Source: Verrucomicrobiaceae bacterium
GTDB taxonomy: Bacteria > Verrucomicrobiota > Verrucomicrobiia > Verrucomicrobiales > Verrucomicrobiaceae
Direction of reading: 5' to 3'
Length of the DNA: 64,000 nt
NCBI GenBank assembly: GCA_019694165.1
Contig: JAIBCL010000008.1
Span: forward strand, 208,940-272,939
Below are positions 1 to 8,218 of this stretch, piece by piece (the first letter of the stretch is position 1; each line of letters opens with the position of its first letter). The notes beneath the pieces are model-generated. The model saw only the letters and a program-made list of their open reading frames with translations, was not told the DNA's origin and ran no database searches. Both the position numbers and the translations under genes were made by a program.

Positions 1-454
1 GCGCGATGTTATCGCGCGCAAAGGCGACGGCGGCCACCACATTGTCGAAGCTGAGGCTCAGATCGAGCAGCGCGATCATGGTGATGGTGCCTGCGAAGGT
101 GTGGTGGCTCACATTGGCCGCTTCGCCCTCGTCGGCTTTCGCCTCCTTCTGCTCGGCGAAGTGGGCGCACATCAGCCAGATAAGGTACGCCGCGCCGGCA
201 AGCATGAGCCAGTGATTGTCGATGATGATGTCGGCGACGAAGAGCGCGATGATGCGGAAGCCGTAAGCGCCGGCATAGCCGATGGTCATGGCCACCTTCC
301 GCTTCTTCTCGTCGAGATGGGACGCCATCGCGGCGATGGCGAGCGCATTGTCGACGGACAGCAGCCCCTCGATCACAATGAGGCTCACGACCACCATGAG
401 CGCGTCTTTGGAAAAGAGCGCGGTGCTGGCGAGGGTAAGGCAGTCTGCAATCAT
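1..454 (-). CDS. TerC-family integral membrane protein (C-terminus cut by window edge)
   Basis: The reading frame runs from an ATG at 454 to the window edge, giving 151 codons without a stop. It resembles the TerC/Alx family of polytopic membrane proteins linked to metal (tellurium, manganese) or pH stress. The visible part has hydrophobic segments separated by short charged loops. It shows the paired acidic motifs of the family: SVDNALAIA near residue 33 and DLSLSFDNVVAA near residue 135. The loop between them is polar and contains KKRK and a Glu/Lys-rich stretch. The gene starts 9 bp after the trxB stop on the same strand, so the two are probably co-transcribed. The family assignment is good; the transported or sensed ion cannot be deduced. 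Confidence 0.85.
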   Translation of the reverse strand, partial: MIADCLTLASTALFSKDALMVVVSLIVIEGLLSVDNALAIAAMASHLDEKKRKVAMTIGYAGAYGFRIIALFVADIIIDNHWLMLAGAAYLIWLMCAHFAEQKEAKADEGEAANVSHHTFAGTITMIALLDLSLSFDNVVAAVAFARDNIA

Positions 455-463
455 CGAGGGGAA

Positions 464-1396
464 TCAATGCACGCCGATGGCGGCGAGGTAGCGCTCAGCC
501 TCCAGCGCTGAAGCGCAGCCCTGGCCCGCAGCGGTGATGGCCTGGCGGTAAACGTGATCCGCCACGTCGCCGGCGGCGAAGAGTCCCTCCGTTTTTGTCA
601 GCGTGCCGCGCGTCTGCACGATGTAGCCGCTCTCGTCGAGATCGACGAGGCCGCCGAGGAACTGCGCATTCGGAATGTGCCCGATGGCGACGAAGACGCA
701 CTTCACCTCCAGCTCGCTCTCCTCGCCGCTGACGAGGTTCTTCAGCTTCACGGCCCGCATCTCGCCTTTGTCGTCGGTGAGGTATTCGGCCACGGTGCTG
801 TTCCAGACCGGCTTGATCTTCGGATTCGCCAGCGCGCGGTCGGCCATGATTTTCGAGGCACGAAGCTCGTCGCGGCGATGAATGAGATACACGGTCGAAG
901 CGAACTTGGTAAGGAATGATGCCTCCTCGCACGCGGAGTCGCCGCCGCCGATCACGCACACAGGTACGTTCCGGTAAAACGCACCGTCACATGTGGCGCA
1001 GCTCGTGAGCCCGTGACCGATGAGCTGCCTCTCATCCGGCAGTCCGAGGTGGCGCGGCGACGCGCCCGTGGCCACGATGACCGCGCGTGCCTCGCGCACC
1101 ACGCCGTCTTCGGTGGTGATCTCAAAATGACCCGCAACCGCCTTCGCCACCTTGCTCACTGATGCATATTCGATGCGCGTGCCGAAGCGCTCGGCCTGCG
1201 CCTGCATGTTCATCATCAGCTCCGGTCCCATTATGCCCTGCGGGAAGCCGGGGAAGTTTTCCACCTCTGTCGTCGTCGTGAGCTGGCCGCCGGGCAGATT
1301 GCCGGCGAGGATCAGAGGCTTCAAGTTGGCGCGTGCAGCGTAAATCGCCGCCGTGTAGCCGGCGCAGCCGGTGCCGATGATGATGATGTTTTCCAT
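464..1396 (-). CDS. trxB: Thioredoxin reductase (NADPH)
   Basis: This is a 310-residue FAD-dependent thioredoxin reductase that passes electrons from NADPH to thioredoxin in the cytoplasm. The ATG at 1396 was chosen because the FAD-binding motif [16 protein letters not shown] then lies at the N-terminus; the frame is open 34 codons further upstream without family resemblance. The redox motif CATCDG has its cysteines at 133 and 136. The NADPH-binding motif [13 protein letters not shown] follows near residue 150 and [10 protein letters not shown] after it. The C-terminal [10 protein letters not shown] motif closes the second half of the FAD site. A Cys replaces the usual Pro in the first glycine-rich motif. 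The gene is directly followed by the TerC-family gene. Confidence 0.96.
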   Translation of the reverse strand: MENIIIIGTGCAGYTAAIYAARANLKPLILAGNLPGGQLTTTTEVENFPGFPQGIMGPELMMNMQAQAERFGTRIEYASVSKVAKAVAGHFEITTEDGVVREARAVIVATGASPRHLGLPDERQLIGHGLTSCATCDGAFYRNVPVCVIGGGDSACEEASFLTKFASTVYLIHRRDELRASKIMADRALANPKIKPVWNSTVAEYLTDDKGEMRAVKLKNLVSGEESELEVKCVFVAIGHIPNAQFLGGLVDLDESGYIVQTRGTLTKTEGLFAAGDVADHVYRQAITAAGQGCASALEAERYLAAIGVH

Positions 1397-1589
1397 GTGT
1401 GTTTGGAGAAGAAGGTGGCCCACGATGAACACGGCAATGGCCGGGTCAACCGCAGGATGGCAAATGTCGCCGGCCCGCTCCGGAAAGAGAGTGATCATCC
1501 GGTCATGCAGTCCTCACCCGCGGCCTCTTCATCGGGCCCCGGGGTTTCCGCCCGTGCGGACAGCAGCGAAAAAGCTCAAAATCGGGATT

Positions 1590-1637
1590 GATGATTTTCT
1601 TCCTATAACGAACCTTTATCGGCATCATAGGAAGAAA
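1590..1637. repeat. Upstream palindromic copy bracketing the ATPase gene
   Basis: A perfect 11-bp inverted repeat lies at 1596-1606 (TTTCTTCCTAT) and 1627-1637 (ATAGGAAGAAA), separated by 20 bp. It ends three bases before the ATG of the ATPase gene. The left part, 1590-1610, matches 3043-3063 on the far side of the gene at 19 of 21 positions, so the two sites are copies of one element. The hairpin could influence translation, or it could be a binding site or the boundary of a mobile cassette. Confidence 0.8.
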
Positions 1638-1640
1638 CTC

Positions 1641-3047
1641 ATGTTCATCGGAAGAGACGAAGAACTGAAGACTCTGCGCCGCGCGATCACCGCGCGCGAG
1701 GCCCGCATCGCGGTTGTTTACGGACGGCGGCGCATCGGGAAGACATCGCTGATCCGCCAGGCCGTCGGCCGGGCACCGGCGCTTTTTATCGAAGGACTCG
1801 AGGGCCGCTCCACGCAGGCGCAGATCCAGAGCTTCATCACGCAGGCATCGCGGCAATTGCACAAACGCCTGCCTGAGTGCGGCTCGTGGCAGGACGCGCT
1901 CATGGCGCTGGACGCCGCGATGGGGAAGCGGCCCATGATCATCGTGCTCGACGAGTTCCAGTGGCTGGCAAATTACCGGCAGGAGCTTGTGTCCACCTTG
2001 AAGATGGTGTGGGAGAACTACATCGCCCGTGCGCCGGGCCGCACACTCATCCTGTGCGGCTCCATCGCCTCGTTCATGACCACGAAGGTCATCCGCTCCA
2101 GCGCGTTTTACGGACGCACTGACGTGGTGGTGCATCTGCAGGGATTCCGTCTCGCCGAGACCGCGAGGCTCCTGCGCGGGCGCGGATTTCAGGAAGTGCT
2201 CGATGCGCAATGCTTCACCGGTGGCGTGCCGAAGTATCTCGAACTGCTCGCCGCCGCGCCCTCGGTAGCGCTTGGCATGGAGAAGGAGGCGTTCCGTCCG
2301 CAAGGTTTTTTTGTCGAGGAATACGAGCGCATCTTCGTCAGCCACTTCGGCCGCAATGCCGAGTATCCGCGCCTCGTGCGCGTGCTGGCCGCCGCTCCCT
2401 ACGGCCTGCACCGGCGCGAGCTGGCGGCACGCGCGGACATCGCGGAAGGCGGGATGCTCAGCCAGCGGCTCTACGACCTGGAAGCCGCCGGCTTCATTTC
2501 ATCGCACACGCCTTTCGACAAGGAACCGGGATCCCGCCTCATCCGCTATTACATCAGCGATCCGTGGATCAGCTTCCACCACGCCTTCCTGCGCACGCGG
2601 CTCAAGCAGATTCACGACGGCGGAAAAAAGAACATCTTCATCTCGCTGCGGCAGACCGGCGCCTTCCGTGCATGGATGGGCCGCGCATTCGAACTCGTCT
2701 GCCTGCGGCATCAGGACACGCTCGCGCGGTTGCTGGGCTTCGACGCCGTGGATTACGACGCCGGCCCGTGGTTTCGCTCGCCGCGCAAAGGCATCGCCGG
2801 CGTGCAGATCGACCTCGCCTACAACCGCGCGGACGGTGTGATCACGCTCTGCGAAATGAAGCGCCAGACCGCGCCGCTGGGCCGGGCGGTGATCGCGGAA
2901 GTGGAGCGGAAGGCCGCCACGCTGCGCAACGCGCATCCGCGCCGCACGATCCAGCCCGTGCTGGTCGTGTACGGCCCCGTGTCGAAGGAGGTGACGTCCG
3001 CCGGTTACTTCCAGCGTATTGTGCAGGCAGAGGAAATGTTCGGATGA
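1641..3047 (+). CDS. AAA-type ATPase with C-terminal DUF234/PD-(D/E)XK-like domain
   Basis: This 468-residue protein resembles the ATPase family that is abundant in archaea and some bacteria (Arch_ATPase with a DUF234 tail). The ATG at 1641 gives the typical N-terminus MFIGRDEELKTLRRAI. Walker A is GRRRIGKTS (residues 28-36) and Walker B is MIIVLDEFQ with D104 and E105. The middle part carries a probable winged-helix segment (about residues 255-300). The C-terminus contains IDLAYNRADGVITLCEMK; D391, E405 and K407 match the D-x(n)-ExK spacing of PD-(D/E)XK nuclease-like folds. The cellular role of this family is unsettled. The gene stands alone between minus-strand genes and is bracketed on both sides by related palindromes, which suggests a self-contained, possibly transferable unit. 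Confidence 0.85.
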   Translation: MFIGRDEELKTLRRAITAREARIAVVYGRRRIGKTSLIRQAVGRAPALFIEGLEGRSTQAQIQSFITQASRQLHKRLPECGSWQDALMALDAAMGKRPMIIVLDEFQWLANYRQELVSTLKMVWENYIARAPGRTLILCGSIASFMTTKVIRSSAFYGRTDVVVHLQGFRLAETARLLRGRGFQEVLDAQCFTGGVPKYLELLAAAPSVALGMEKEAFRPQGFFVEEYERIFVSHFGRNAEYPRLVRVLAAAPYGLHRRELAARADIAEGGMLSQRLYDLEAAGFISSHTPFDKEPGSRLIRYYISDPWISFHHAFLRTRLKQIHDGGKKNIFISLRQTGAFRAWMGRAFELVCLRHQDTLARLLGFDAVDYDAGPWFRSPRKGIAGVQIDLAYNRADGVITLCEMKRQTAPLGRAVIAEVERKAATLRNAHPRRTIQPVLVVYGPVSKEVTSAGYFQRIVQAEEMFG

Positions 3048-3090
3048 TTTTCTTCCCATGACGTTCTTTTTCAGCGTCATAGGAAGAAAA
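3043..3090. repeat. Downstream palindromic copy bracketing the ATPase gene
   Basis: The arms are 3048-3063 and 3075-3090: 16 bp each, 15 of 16 complementary, with an 11-bp loop. The left arm begins immediately after the TGA stop of the ATPase gene (3045-3047). The outer sequence ATAGGAAGAAA is identical to the upstream copy. It could act as a terminator-like hairpin, a protein-binding site or an element end. Confidence 0.8.
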
Positions 3091-3150
3091 TTGTTCTTGG
3101 CAAAACCCACATTCTGCCGCCGTCGATTCCGGTGCACCCGCCTCACATGC

Positions 3151-3603
3151 TCACTTCTTCTTCCCGCCGAGACCGAACATGCGCTTCAGCAGTCCGCCTT
3201 TGGCCGGCGTTTGCGCGGGAGCGTCCGCAGGCGTGGGTGCCTGCGGCTTGAGCTTCGAGAGTACGGGGGCAGAAGCAGGGGTGGCCGACTCCGTGGGGAC
3301 GGCGGCTTCGATGACGGGCAGATCCTCGTTGGCAGGTGATGGTGCGGCAGTCTTTGGCGCGACGGTCGTCTTCGCCTTCTTCAGCACGGCAGGTTCCTTG
3401 GTCGGCGGCGCAGCGGGGGCTTTCGGCACGGACGGTTCGGCAATCCAGGCGGGGTTGATCGCTCGGATTGACCCCCATTCTTCAAGGCCTGGCCGCCAGA
3501 TCAGCGAATCAGCCGGCACATCGCCGCGGCGCGCCATCTGCGCGAACTCCTCCTCGGGAAACGGCCCCTTGCTCACGCCCTGCACTTCGAAATACCAGTT
3601 CAT
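3151..3603 (-). CDS. GYF-domain protein
   Basis: The 150-residue product starts at the ATG at 3603, which places the GYF_2-type domain at the very N-terminus: MNWYFEVQGVSKGPFPEEEF, then a region ending in LIWRPGLEEWGSIRAI. GYF domains are small adaptor modules that bind proline-rich peptides. The rest is a low-complexity Ala/Pro/Lys-rich tail with no transmembrane segment, ending in Gly/Lys (GLGGKKK). An upstream in-frame Met exists but adds residues without family likeness. The neighbouring minus-strand gene is 189 bp upstream, so co-transcription is uncertain. The partner and function are unknown. Confidence 0.8.
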   Translation of the reverse strand: MNWYFEVQGVSKGPFPEEEFAQMARRGDVPADSLIWRPGLEEWGSIRAINPAWIAEPSVPKAPAAPPTKEPAVLKKAKTTVAPKTAAPSPANEDLPVIEAAVPTESATPASAPVLSKLKPQAPTPADAPAQTPAKGGLLKRMFGLGGKKK

Positions 3604-3792
3604 CCGGCGATCATGCACTGGATGGGCGGAGAAATGCAAGCCTGCATTCTCTTCCCCAGCAGCCATGCCGTCATCTGCGCAGGAGGAACCAAACTCCGAG
3701 CGCCTTGAAGTTGGAAGACGGGCAACTTTGATGCGCGCACTATCGTCCTCGTGCTTCGAACTGCGAAGTTCGTCGGGAGCGCTGGCCGAGCG

Positions 3793-4365
3793 CTAACCGC
3801 CCTGGTCGAACTCAAATTCCAGCACGGTACCGCGGTCGGCAATTTCACGCAATCCGGCTTCGAGCGTGGCGAGGTCCCAGCCCTGCGGCCCTTTTTTTGC
3901 AGCGTCGAGTTTCAAGGGGCGGAAGCGGATGATGAACTCGCCGGTCGGCCGGTCCACCGTTTCCACGTCGATCCACTGCTTGTTCTTGGCGAAGACGGCG
4001 TCCACCCGGGCGGCGTTCCCTTGTTTCATGTAGTCAGGAATGCGGAGCTTGAGCGCGGCCTCGTAGGGCTTGCCATGCAGACCGATCGCATCCGCCACGG
4101 ACTGGGCGATCTGATGCACGGTGACGGCCTTCGGATCGAAGGTGACAAAGACCTGGCTCTCGGTGCCCTGATGCACATCGACATCGCTCACGCCTTTGAC
4201 CGCATTGATCGAGCTGCCGACCATGTAAGCGCAGGAGGGGCACTCCGTGACCGAAACGAAAAACGTCAGCGTCTTCTGCTGCGGCTTTGATGCGGAGGTC
4301 TCTCCCGCGATCGACGAGGCGGTGGCAAGGCAGAAGAAAATGTACGAGGCAAGGGGCGTTCGCAT
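3793..4365 (-). CDS. Exported protein with HMA-like (heavy-metal-associated) domain
   Basis: A 190-residue protein with an N-terminal signal peptide (MRTPLASYIFFCLATASSIA). It is followed by a ferredoxin-like HMA fold: a beta strand TLTFFVSVTECPSCAYMVG with cysteines at 42 and 45, then the helix SSINAVKGV and the strands DVDVHQ and VFVTFDP. This corresponds to the CxxC metal-binding loop of copper chaperones and MerP, with TECPSC in place of the usual MTCxxC. The C-terminal 100 residues are not recognised. It is probably secreted or periplasmic and may handle copper or another soft metal. The start at 4365 was chosen because it produces the signal peptide. The frame is open further upstream, but that stretch looks non-coding. 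Confidence 0.7.
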   Translation of the reverse strand: MRTPLASYIFFCLATASSIAGETSASKPQQKTLTFFVSVTECPSCAYMVGSSINAVKGVSDVDVHQGTESQVFVTFDPKAVTVHQIAQSVADAIGLHGKPYEAALKLRIPDYMKQGNAARVDAVFAKNKQWIDVETVDRPTGEFIIRFRPLKLDAAKKGPQGWDLATLEAGLREIADRGTVLEFEFDQGG

Positions 4366-4763
4366 GGTGGCTATCTTGTCGGGAAGGAAACTGAAAGGCG
4401 CGCGGTCGCCCGTCCTTTCATCAGCGCACAAAATGAACCCTGCCAGGACCGCGCGTCGGGGGGGGGCAAACGAAGTTGTGACTGCCAGGCGTGCGGGCAC
4501 AGCTGCTGCAAAGGGCGATATGGATGCGCTCTGTGCCGTCTGTCTGTGGAGACGGCCAGGCCCTGCACTCGGAGCTGTCATCGTGTCCCCATGGACCTTC
4601 AACTCGGGTGAGCCCGGCCCGTGAGTGGCGGCTCAGGCTCGAATGCACGACAGGCACCCGGTCGTTGACGGATTTTGGCCTCCAACTCAGCCAGATAAGC
4701 AACATCGACTGCATTTTCCAAAAAAACATGCTGAATTTTTCATTCTTGATAGGATAATCAAGC
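4366..4763. other. Divergent intergenic region (398 bp)
   Basis: This region must carry promoters for both divergent genes. It contains an uninterrupted run of nine G at 4458-4466 and becomes AT-rich after about 4690. A small inverted repeat (CTTGAT, 4745-4750; ATCAAG, 4757-4762) frames AGGA at 4751-4754, which fits a Shine-Dalgarno site 9 bases before the ATG at 4764. No gene is supported here. Confidence 0.5.
4458..4466. repeat. G9 homopolymer tract
   Basis: Nine consecutive G lie in the divergent region upstream of both the exported HMA-like protein and the PEP-CTERM repeat protein. Such tracts can change length by slippage and alter promoter spacing, but nothing here shows that they do. 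Confidence 0.6.
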
Positions 4764-7406
4764 ATGAATGCCGTTTTTGATAATTTGATGCCTCGACGGG
4801 CAACGTGGCGGCTGACGCCCGCTGTCGGCGGACTTCTCCTCAGCCACGTCGTGGCGCTCACAGGTCTGTGGGCAGCGCCAATCGAGTTCACTAACGGAAC
4901 AGCTATCTATCCTTCGTCGGGTGATACGTCGGACTACGCTGGCTCGGGGGTGCTCACGGTGGTCGCCAACATATACAACTCTTCGCGAATGAGCGGGACG
5001 ATCTCCGACTCAGGTGGAGTCGCGAGTCTGGTCAAGACGGGCGGCGGGCCTCCGGGGCGCGACCTTGGCAGCACCGGGGGTGGCACGCTGACGATGACGG
5101 GTGCCAACACTTACACGGGCAGTACTACGGTGCTCAGCCGCACACTACACCTGGACTTCACCGCTGGCGGCGCACCCACCGAGGACATTCTCTACCACGG
5201 TGTAACCGCCGGGGAGTTGATCTTGGGAACGGCTTCATTCCCCGGCAGGCCGTCGGTACCGGATCTGAGCGCCACCTATCAACAAACGGGTGGGGTTCAG
5301 CATTTCGGCGGGCTCACCCTGTCGCCGGGAGGAAACAAGATCGTGTTCACTGCGGGCTACGATGCTTTCCTCAGCCTGGGCGAGATCACGCGCGCGCGGG
5401 CGAGCTACCTCGACGTTCCTGTCAATTCCAATCCCACGAGCACATCGGCCATCCGCACGACGACAACAAATACGAACGGCATCCTCGGTGCTTGGGCCAC
5501 GGCAGGCACGGACTGGGCGGCGAACGACGGCACGGGAAACATCGTGCCGTTTACTGGCTACGTCGCCCCGGCGGAAGTGGGTGGCGTGCCGGTCATCAAC
5601 AGTGATGCCGGGCAAAACGTGCGCATCACCACCGAGCCATCCGGCCCCGTACATCTCGCGGGACCGGGTGTCACCGACATGAACACGCTGATGATCACCG
5701 GCCCTTTTTCAGGAACGCTGGCGATCGAAGCGGGCCAAACGCTGCGCCTGGGTGATGGGGGCGGCATCTGGGTGCAGTCCACAGGCGCGGCCTGGAACAT
5801 CGGTGCTCCCGGCACCGGCGGCACGCTGGTCGCGAACTCGAGCGCCGGTGAGACCGGGGAGATCATTTTGCGTCACAATGTGATCGTCAACGCCACCATC
5901 GCTGACAACCCCGGAGGCGGGGCAACTGCACTCTCCGTGAACGGCGACTCTGTGGCGCTCACCGCCGCCAATACCTATTCGGGCGGCACCGTCGTCAGTT
6001 CGGGCACTGTCAACGCTGCGAGCGCAACAAGTCTTGGAACCGGTCCGGTTTACATCGGCAGTGCGGCGAGGGTTGTGTTCGCTCCTGATGCGGGAGTTGT
6101 GACGAACGACTTTGATCTTTCCCCTGTCGTGCGGCCCTACGATAACGGCTACACGGAGCTGCCCGCTCCTTCTCTCTCTGGCGGCACCACGCTGGGGACA
6201 TCGGCTAGCACCATCCACCTGAGTACCATCGGTGCCATCGGTGGTACGGACACCGTGATAGCCGCCAAAATCACCGGAGCGGGAGCTGCCTGGCTCACAG
6301 GCACGGTGGCTCTCGCCAATCCGCTCAACGACTATTCGGGGGGCACCCAGATCAATGGCGGATACGTTCCGACCGTGCTCACCATCGGAGCCGAAGGGGT
6401 CATTCCGCACGGAGTCGGTAACGGCAACGTGACCATCGTTCAGTCCCGGTATCAGCACAGTGCCGTCACACTCGACATCAATGGGCACGACACCACGATT
6501 AATGGACTGAGTTCATACGCATTCACCTCTTACGAGGGAACGGGACGTGGTCCCGTCACCCTCACCAATGGTGGAGCTGCGGGCCTGGCAACTCTCACCG
6601 TTGGAGATGGCAATGGCTCGGGCACTTACTCCGGTGGCATAACTGACGGCCCCACCGCCAAGCTCGCCCTGAATAAGATCGGTTCCGGCACTCAAACCAT
6701 GCGCGGGACGCTCGACTACACGGGGGGCACGACGGTGTCGGAAGGGATCCTTGCCGTCTCAGGATCCATCGCCGGCAGCGTGATGGTGAAACCCGGCGGC
6801 ACCTTCTTCAGCGAGTATTCCATTGCCAATGCATCGAACATCTCGCTCCAAGGAGCAGGGATCTCGCAGCACGCCACCTTTGCCCCTGGCGGCGGCGTTC
6901 AAAACCAGCTTCAGCTCGACAGCATAGGCGACGCTCTGTCGCCTGGTTTGGGCTACATCGCCAACACGACTTTCACGACGTCTCAGAACTGGTCCGCGTT
7001 TACTTACAAATGGGATGAGGACAGCTCCTTGGCAGGCAGCGACCAGATCACTATTGAAGGCGCGCTCGGTCTCACTGGAGGGCCCGGAAGTTACATCCTG
7101 GAAATGCACAACCTGGGAAGCACCTTTCCCTATCTCGAACCGCCCCAGGATATGCTCGCCGAAATCGTCCGGACATGGGACATCATCAAGACCACCGGCG
7201 GCATCACCGGTTTCGATGCCTCGCAATGGCTGCTCGACACGTCCGGCTTGAATCTCAATCCCAACCTGACAGGTGTCTTCACGCTCGCTCAAAACGGAGA
7301 CAACCTTCAGTTGCAATACACGGCCCAGCAGGTTCCTGAACCATCAAGCGCGGCACTCGTCACCATCTTCATCATCGGCGCGGCCATCCGGCGGAGGAAA
7401 CGGTGA
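4764..7406 (+). CDS. PEP-CTERM surface protein with autotransporter-associated beta-strand repeats
   Basis: An 880-residue exported protein. The N-terminus has a basic stretch and a hydrophobic core (LLLSHVVALTGLWA), consistent with a signal peptide. The body is Gly/Thr/Ser-rich and carries several autotransporter-associated (PATR) repeats such as LTMTGANTYTGSTTV, LTAANTYSGGTVVSSGTV and LDYTGGTTVSEGILAVSGS, which form right-handed beta-helices. There is no C-terminal beta-barrel. Instead the protein ends with VPEPSSAALVTIF, a hydrophobic helix and RRRKR, a PEP-CTERM sorting tail processed by exosortase systems. It is probably displayed on or released from the cell surface. The AGGA at 4751 supports the start at 4764; ATG at 4788 is an alternative. 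Confidence 0.85.
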   Translation: MNAVFDNLMPRRATWRLTPAVGGLLLSHVVALTGLWAAPIEFTNGTAIYPSSGDTSDYAGSGVLTVVANIYNSSRMSGTISDSGGVASLVKTGGGPPGRDLGSTGGGTLTMTGANTYTGSTTVLSRTLHLDFTAGGAPTEDILYHGVTAGELILGTASFPGRPSVPDLSATYQQTGGVQHFGGLTLSPGGNKIVFTAGYDAFLSLGEITRARASYLDVPVNSNPTSTSAIRTTTTNTNGILGAWATAGTDWAANDGTGNIVPFTGYVAPAEVGGVPVINSDAGQNVRITTEPSGPVHLAGPGVTDMNTLMITGPFSGTLAIEAGQTLRLGDGGGIWVQSTGAAWNIGAPGTGGTLVANSSAGETGEIILRHNVIVNATIADNPGGGATALSVNGDSVALTAANTYSGGTVVSSGTVNAASATSLGTGPVYIGSAARVVFAPDAGVVTNDFDLSPVVRPYDNGYTELPAPSLSGGTTLGTSASTIHLSTIGAIGGTDTVIAAKITGAGAAWLTGTVALANPLNDYSGGTQINGGYVPTVLTIGAEGVIPHGVGNGNVTIVQSRYQHSAVTLDINGHDTTINGLSSYAFTSYEGTGRGPVTLTNGGAAGLATLTVGDGNGSGTYSGGITDGPTAKLALNKIGSGTQTMRGTLDYTGGTTVSEGILAVSGSIAGSVMVKPGGTFFSEYSIANASNISLQGAGISQHATFAPGGGVQNQLQLDSIGDALSPGLGYIANTTFTTSQNWSAFTYKWDEDSSLAGSDQITIEGALGLTGGPGSYILEMHNLGSTFPYLEPPQDMLAEIVRTWDIIKTTGGITGFDASQWLLDTSGLNLNPNLTGVFTLAQNGDNLQLQYTAQQVPEPSSAALVTIFIIGAAIRRRKR

Positions 7407-7564
7407 GACCACTCGCTGAACAGAGACAAACTCTGCTCACCTCAATCCGTCGCCCGCCTCTCGATGAGGCAAATCCGCCGCCATGTGATCACAAGAACGG
7501 GAAGATCATTCGCGCAATCTTGAAGGCGGGGCTGCTGAGGATGCCAGCAGGCGCTGACGAAGCG
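7407..7564. other. Convergent intergenic region with short hairpin
   Basis: The gap lies between convergent genes. A perfect 7-bp stem with a 3-base loop (GCTGACG 7553-7559, CGTCAGC 7563-7569) overlaps the bioD stop codon. It has no T-run on either strand, so it is at best a weak terminator. Nothing else was recognised. Confidence 0.35.
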
Positions 7565-8188
7565 TCAGCCCAGAGGCCAGTCCATCTCTGTCTCGCCGTG
7601 CATCACTTCCGCGAGTACGGGCGCGCTCGTGAAAGCCTCCAGTGTGGCGCGGTTCGAGATGCTTGCGGCATCCCGTACGTCACAGACGTGATTCAGGATG
7701 ATGCCCGCGCATTTCAGCCCGCGTGTCTCGATGTTCCTGATGGTGAGCAGCGTGTGGTTCAGGGCGCCGAGCTTGTTGTCTGCGATGACGATGACCGGCA
7801 GCGCAAGTGTGCCGGCGAAGTCCGCGACGGTCACACCCGGGGCCAGCGGCACCTCCCAGCCGCCCGCTCCCTCGACGAGCACGGTCTCGTGCCCGGCGGC
7901 CAGCACGTCGAATGCCGAGCGCACGGCAGCGAGGTCGATCCGCCGGTTCTCCATCAATGCTGCCACGCAGGGTGCTGCGGGCACCTTGAGCCACACGGGA
8001 TTGATTTGATCGAGCGTCAAGCCGGCCGCGCCGGCCTCCTGAAGCCGGACGGCATCACCCCGGTCGCCGCAACAGAATGGCTTGAATCCGGCCGCTCTTC
8101 GGCCGGCGCGCTTCAAAGCAGTGAGCAGCAGCGCGGTGACGTAGGTCTTGCCCACATCGGTGCCGGTGCCGGTGACGAACCAGTGCAT
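7565..8188 (-). CDS. bioD: ATP-dependent dethiobiotin synthetase
   Basis: A 207-residue enzyme of biotin synthesis that closes the ureido ring of dethiobiotin from 7,8-diaminopelargonate, CO2 and ATP in the cytoplasm. The N-terminus MHWFVTGTGTDVGKTYVTA holds the P-loop (GTGTDVGKT). GFKPFCCGDRGD supplies the substrate-binding lysine region, and LVEGAGGWEVPL is the second diagnostic motif. The length is slightly below the usual 220-240 residues but no motif is missing. No other bio gene is nearby. The gene follows the zinc-ribbon membrane protein by 30 bp on the same strand. Confidence 0.95.
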   Translation of the reverse strand: MHWFVTGTGTDVGKTYVTALLLTALKRAGRRAAGFKPFCCGDRGDAVRLQEAGAAGLTLDQINPVWLKVPAAPCVAALMENRRIDLAAVRSAFDVLAAGHETVLVEGAGGWEVPLAPGVTVADFAGTLALPVIVIADNKLGALNHTLLTIRNIETRGLKCAGIILNHVCDVRDAASISNRATLEAFTSAPVLAEVMHGETEMDWPLG

Positions 8189-8218
8189 GGGATCAGGATA
8201 AATTGAAGTGCGTACCGG

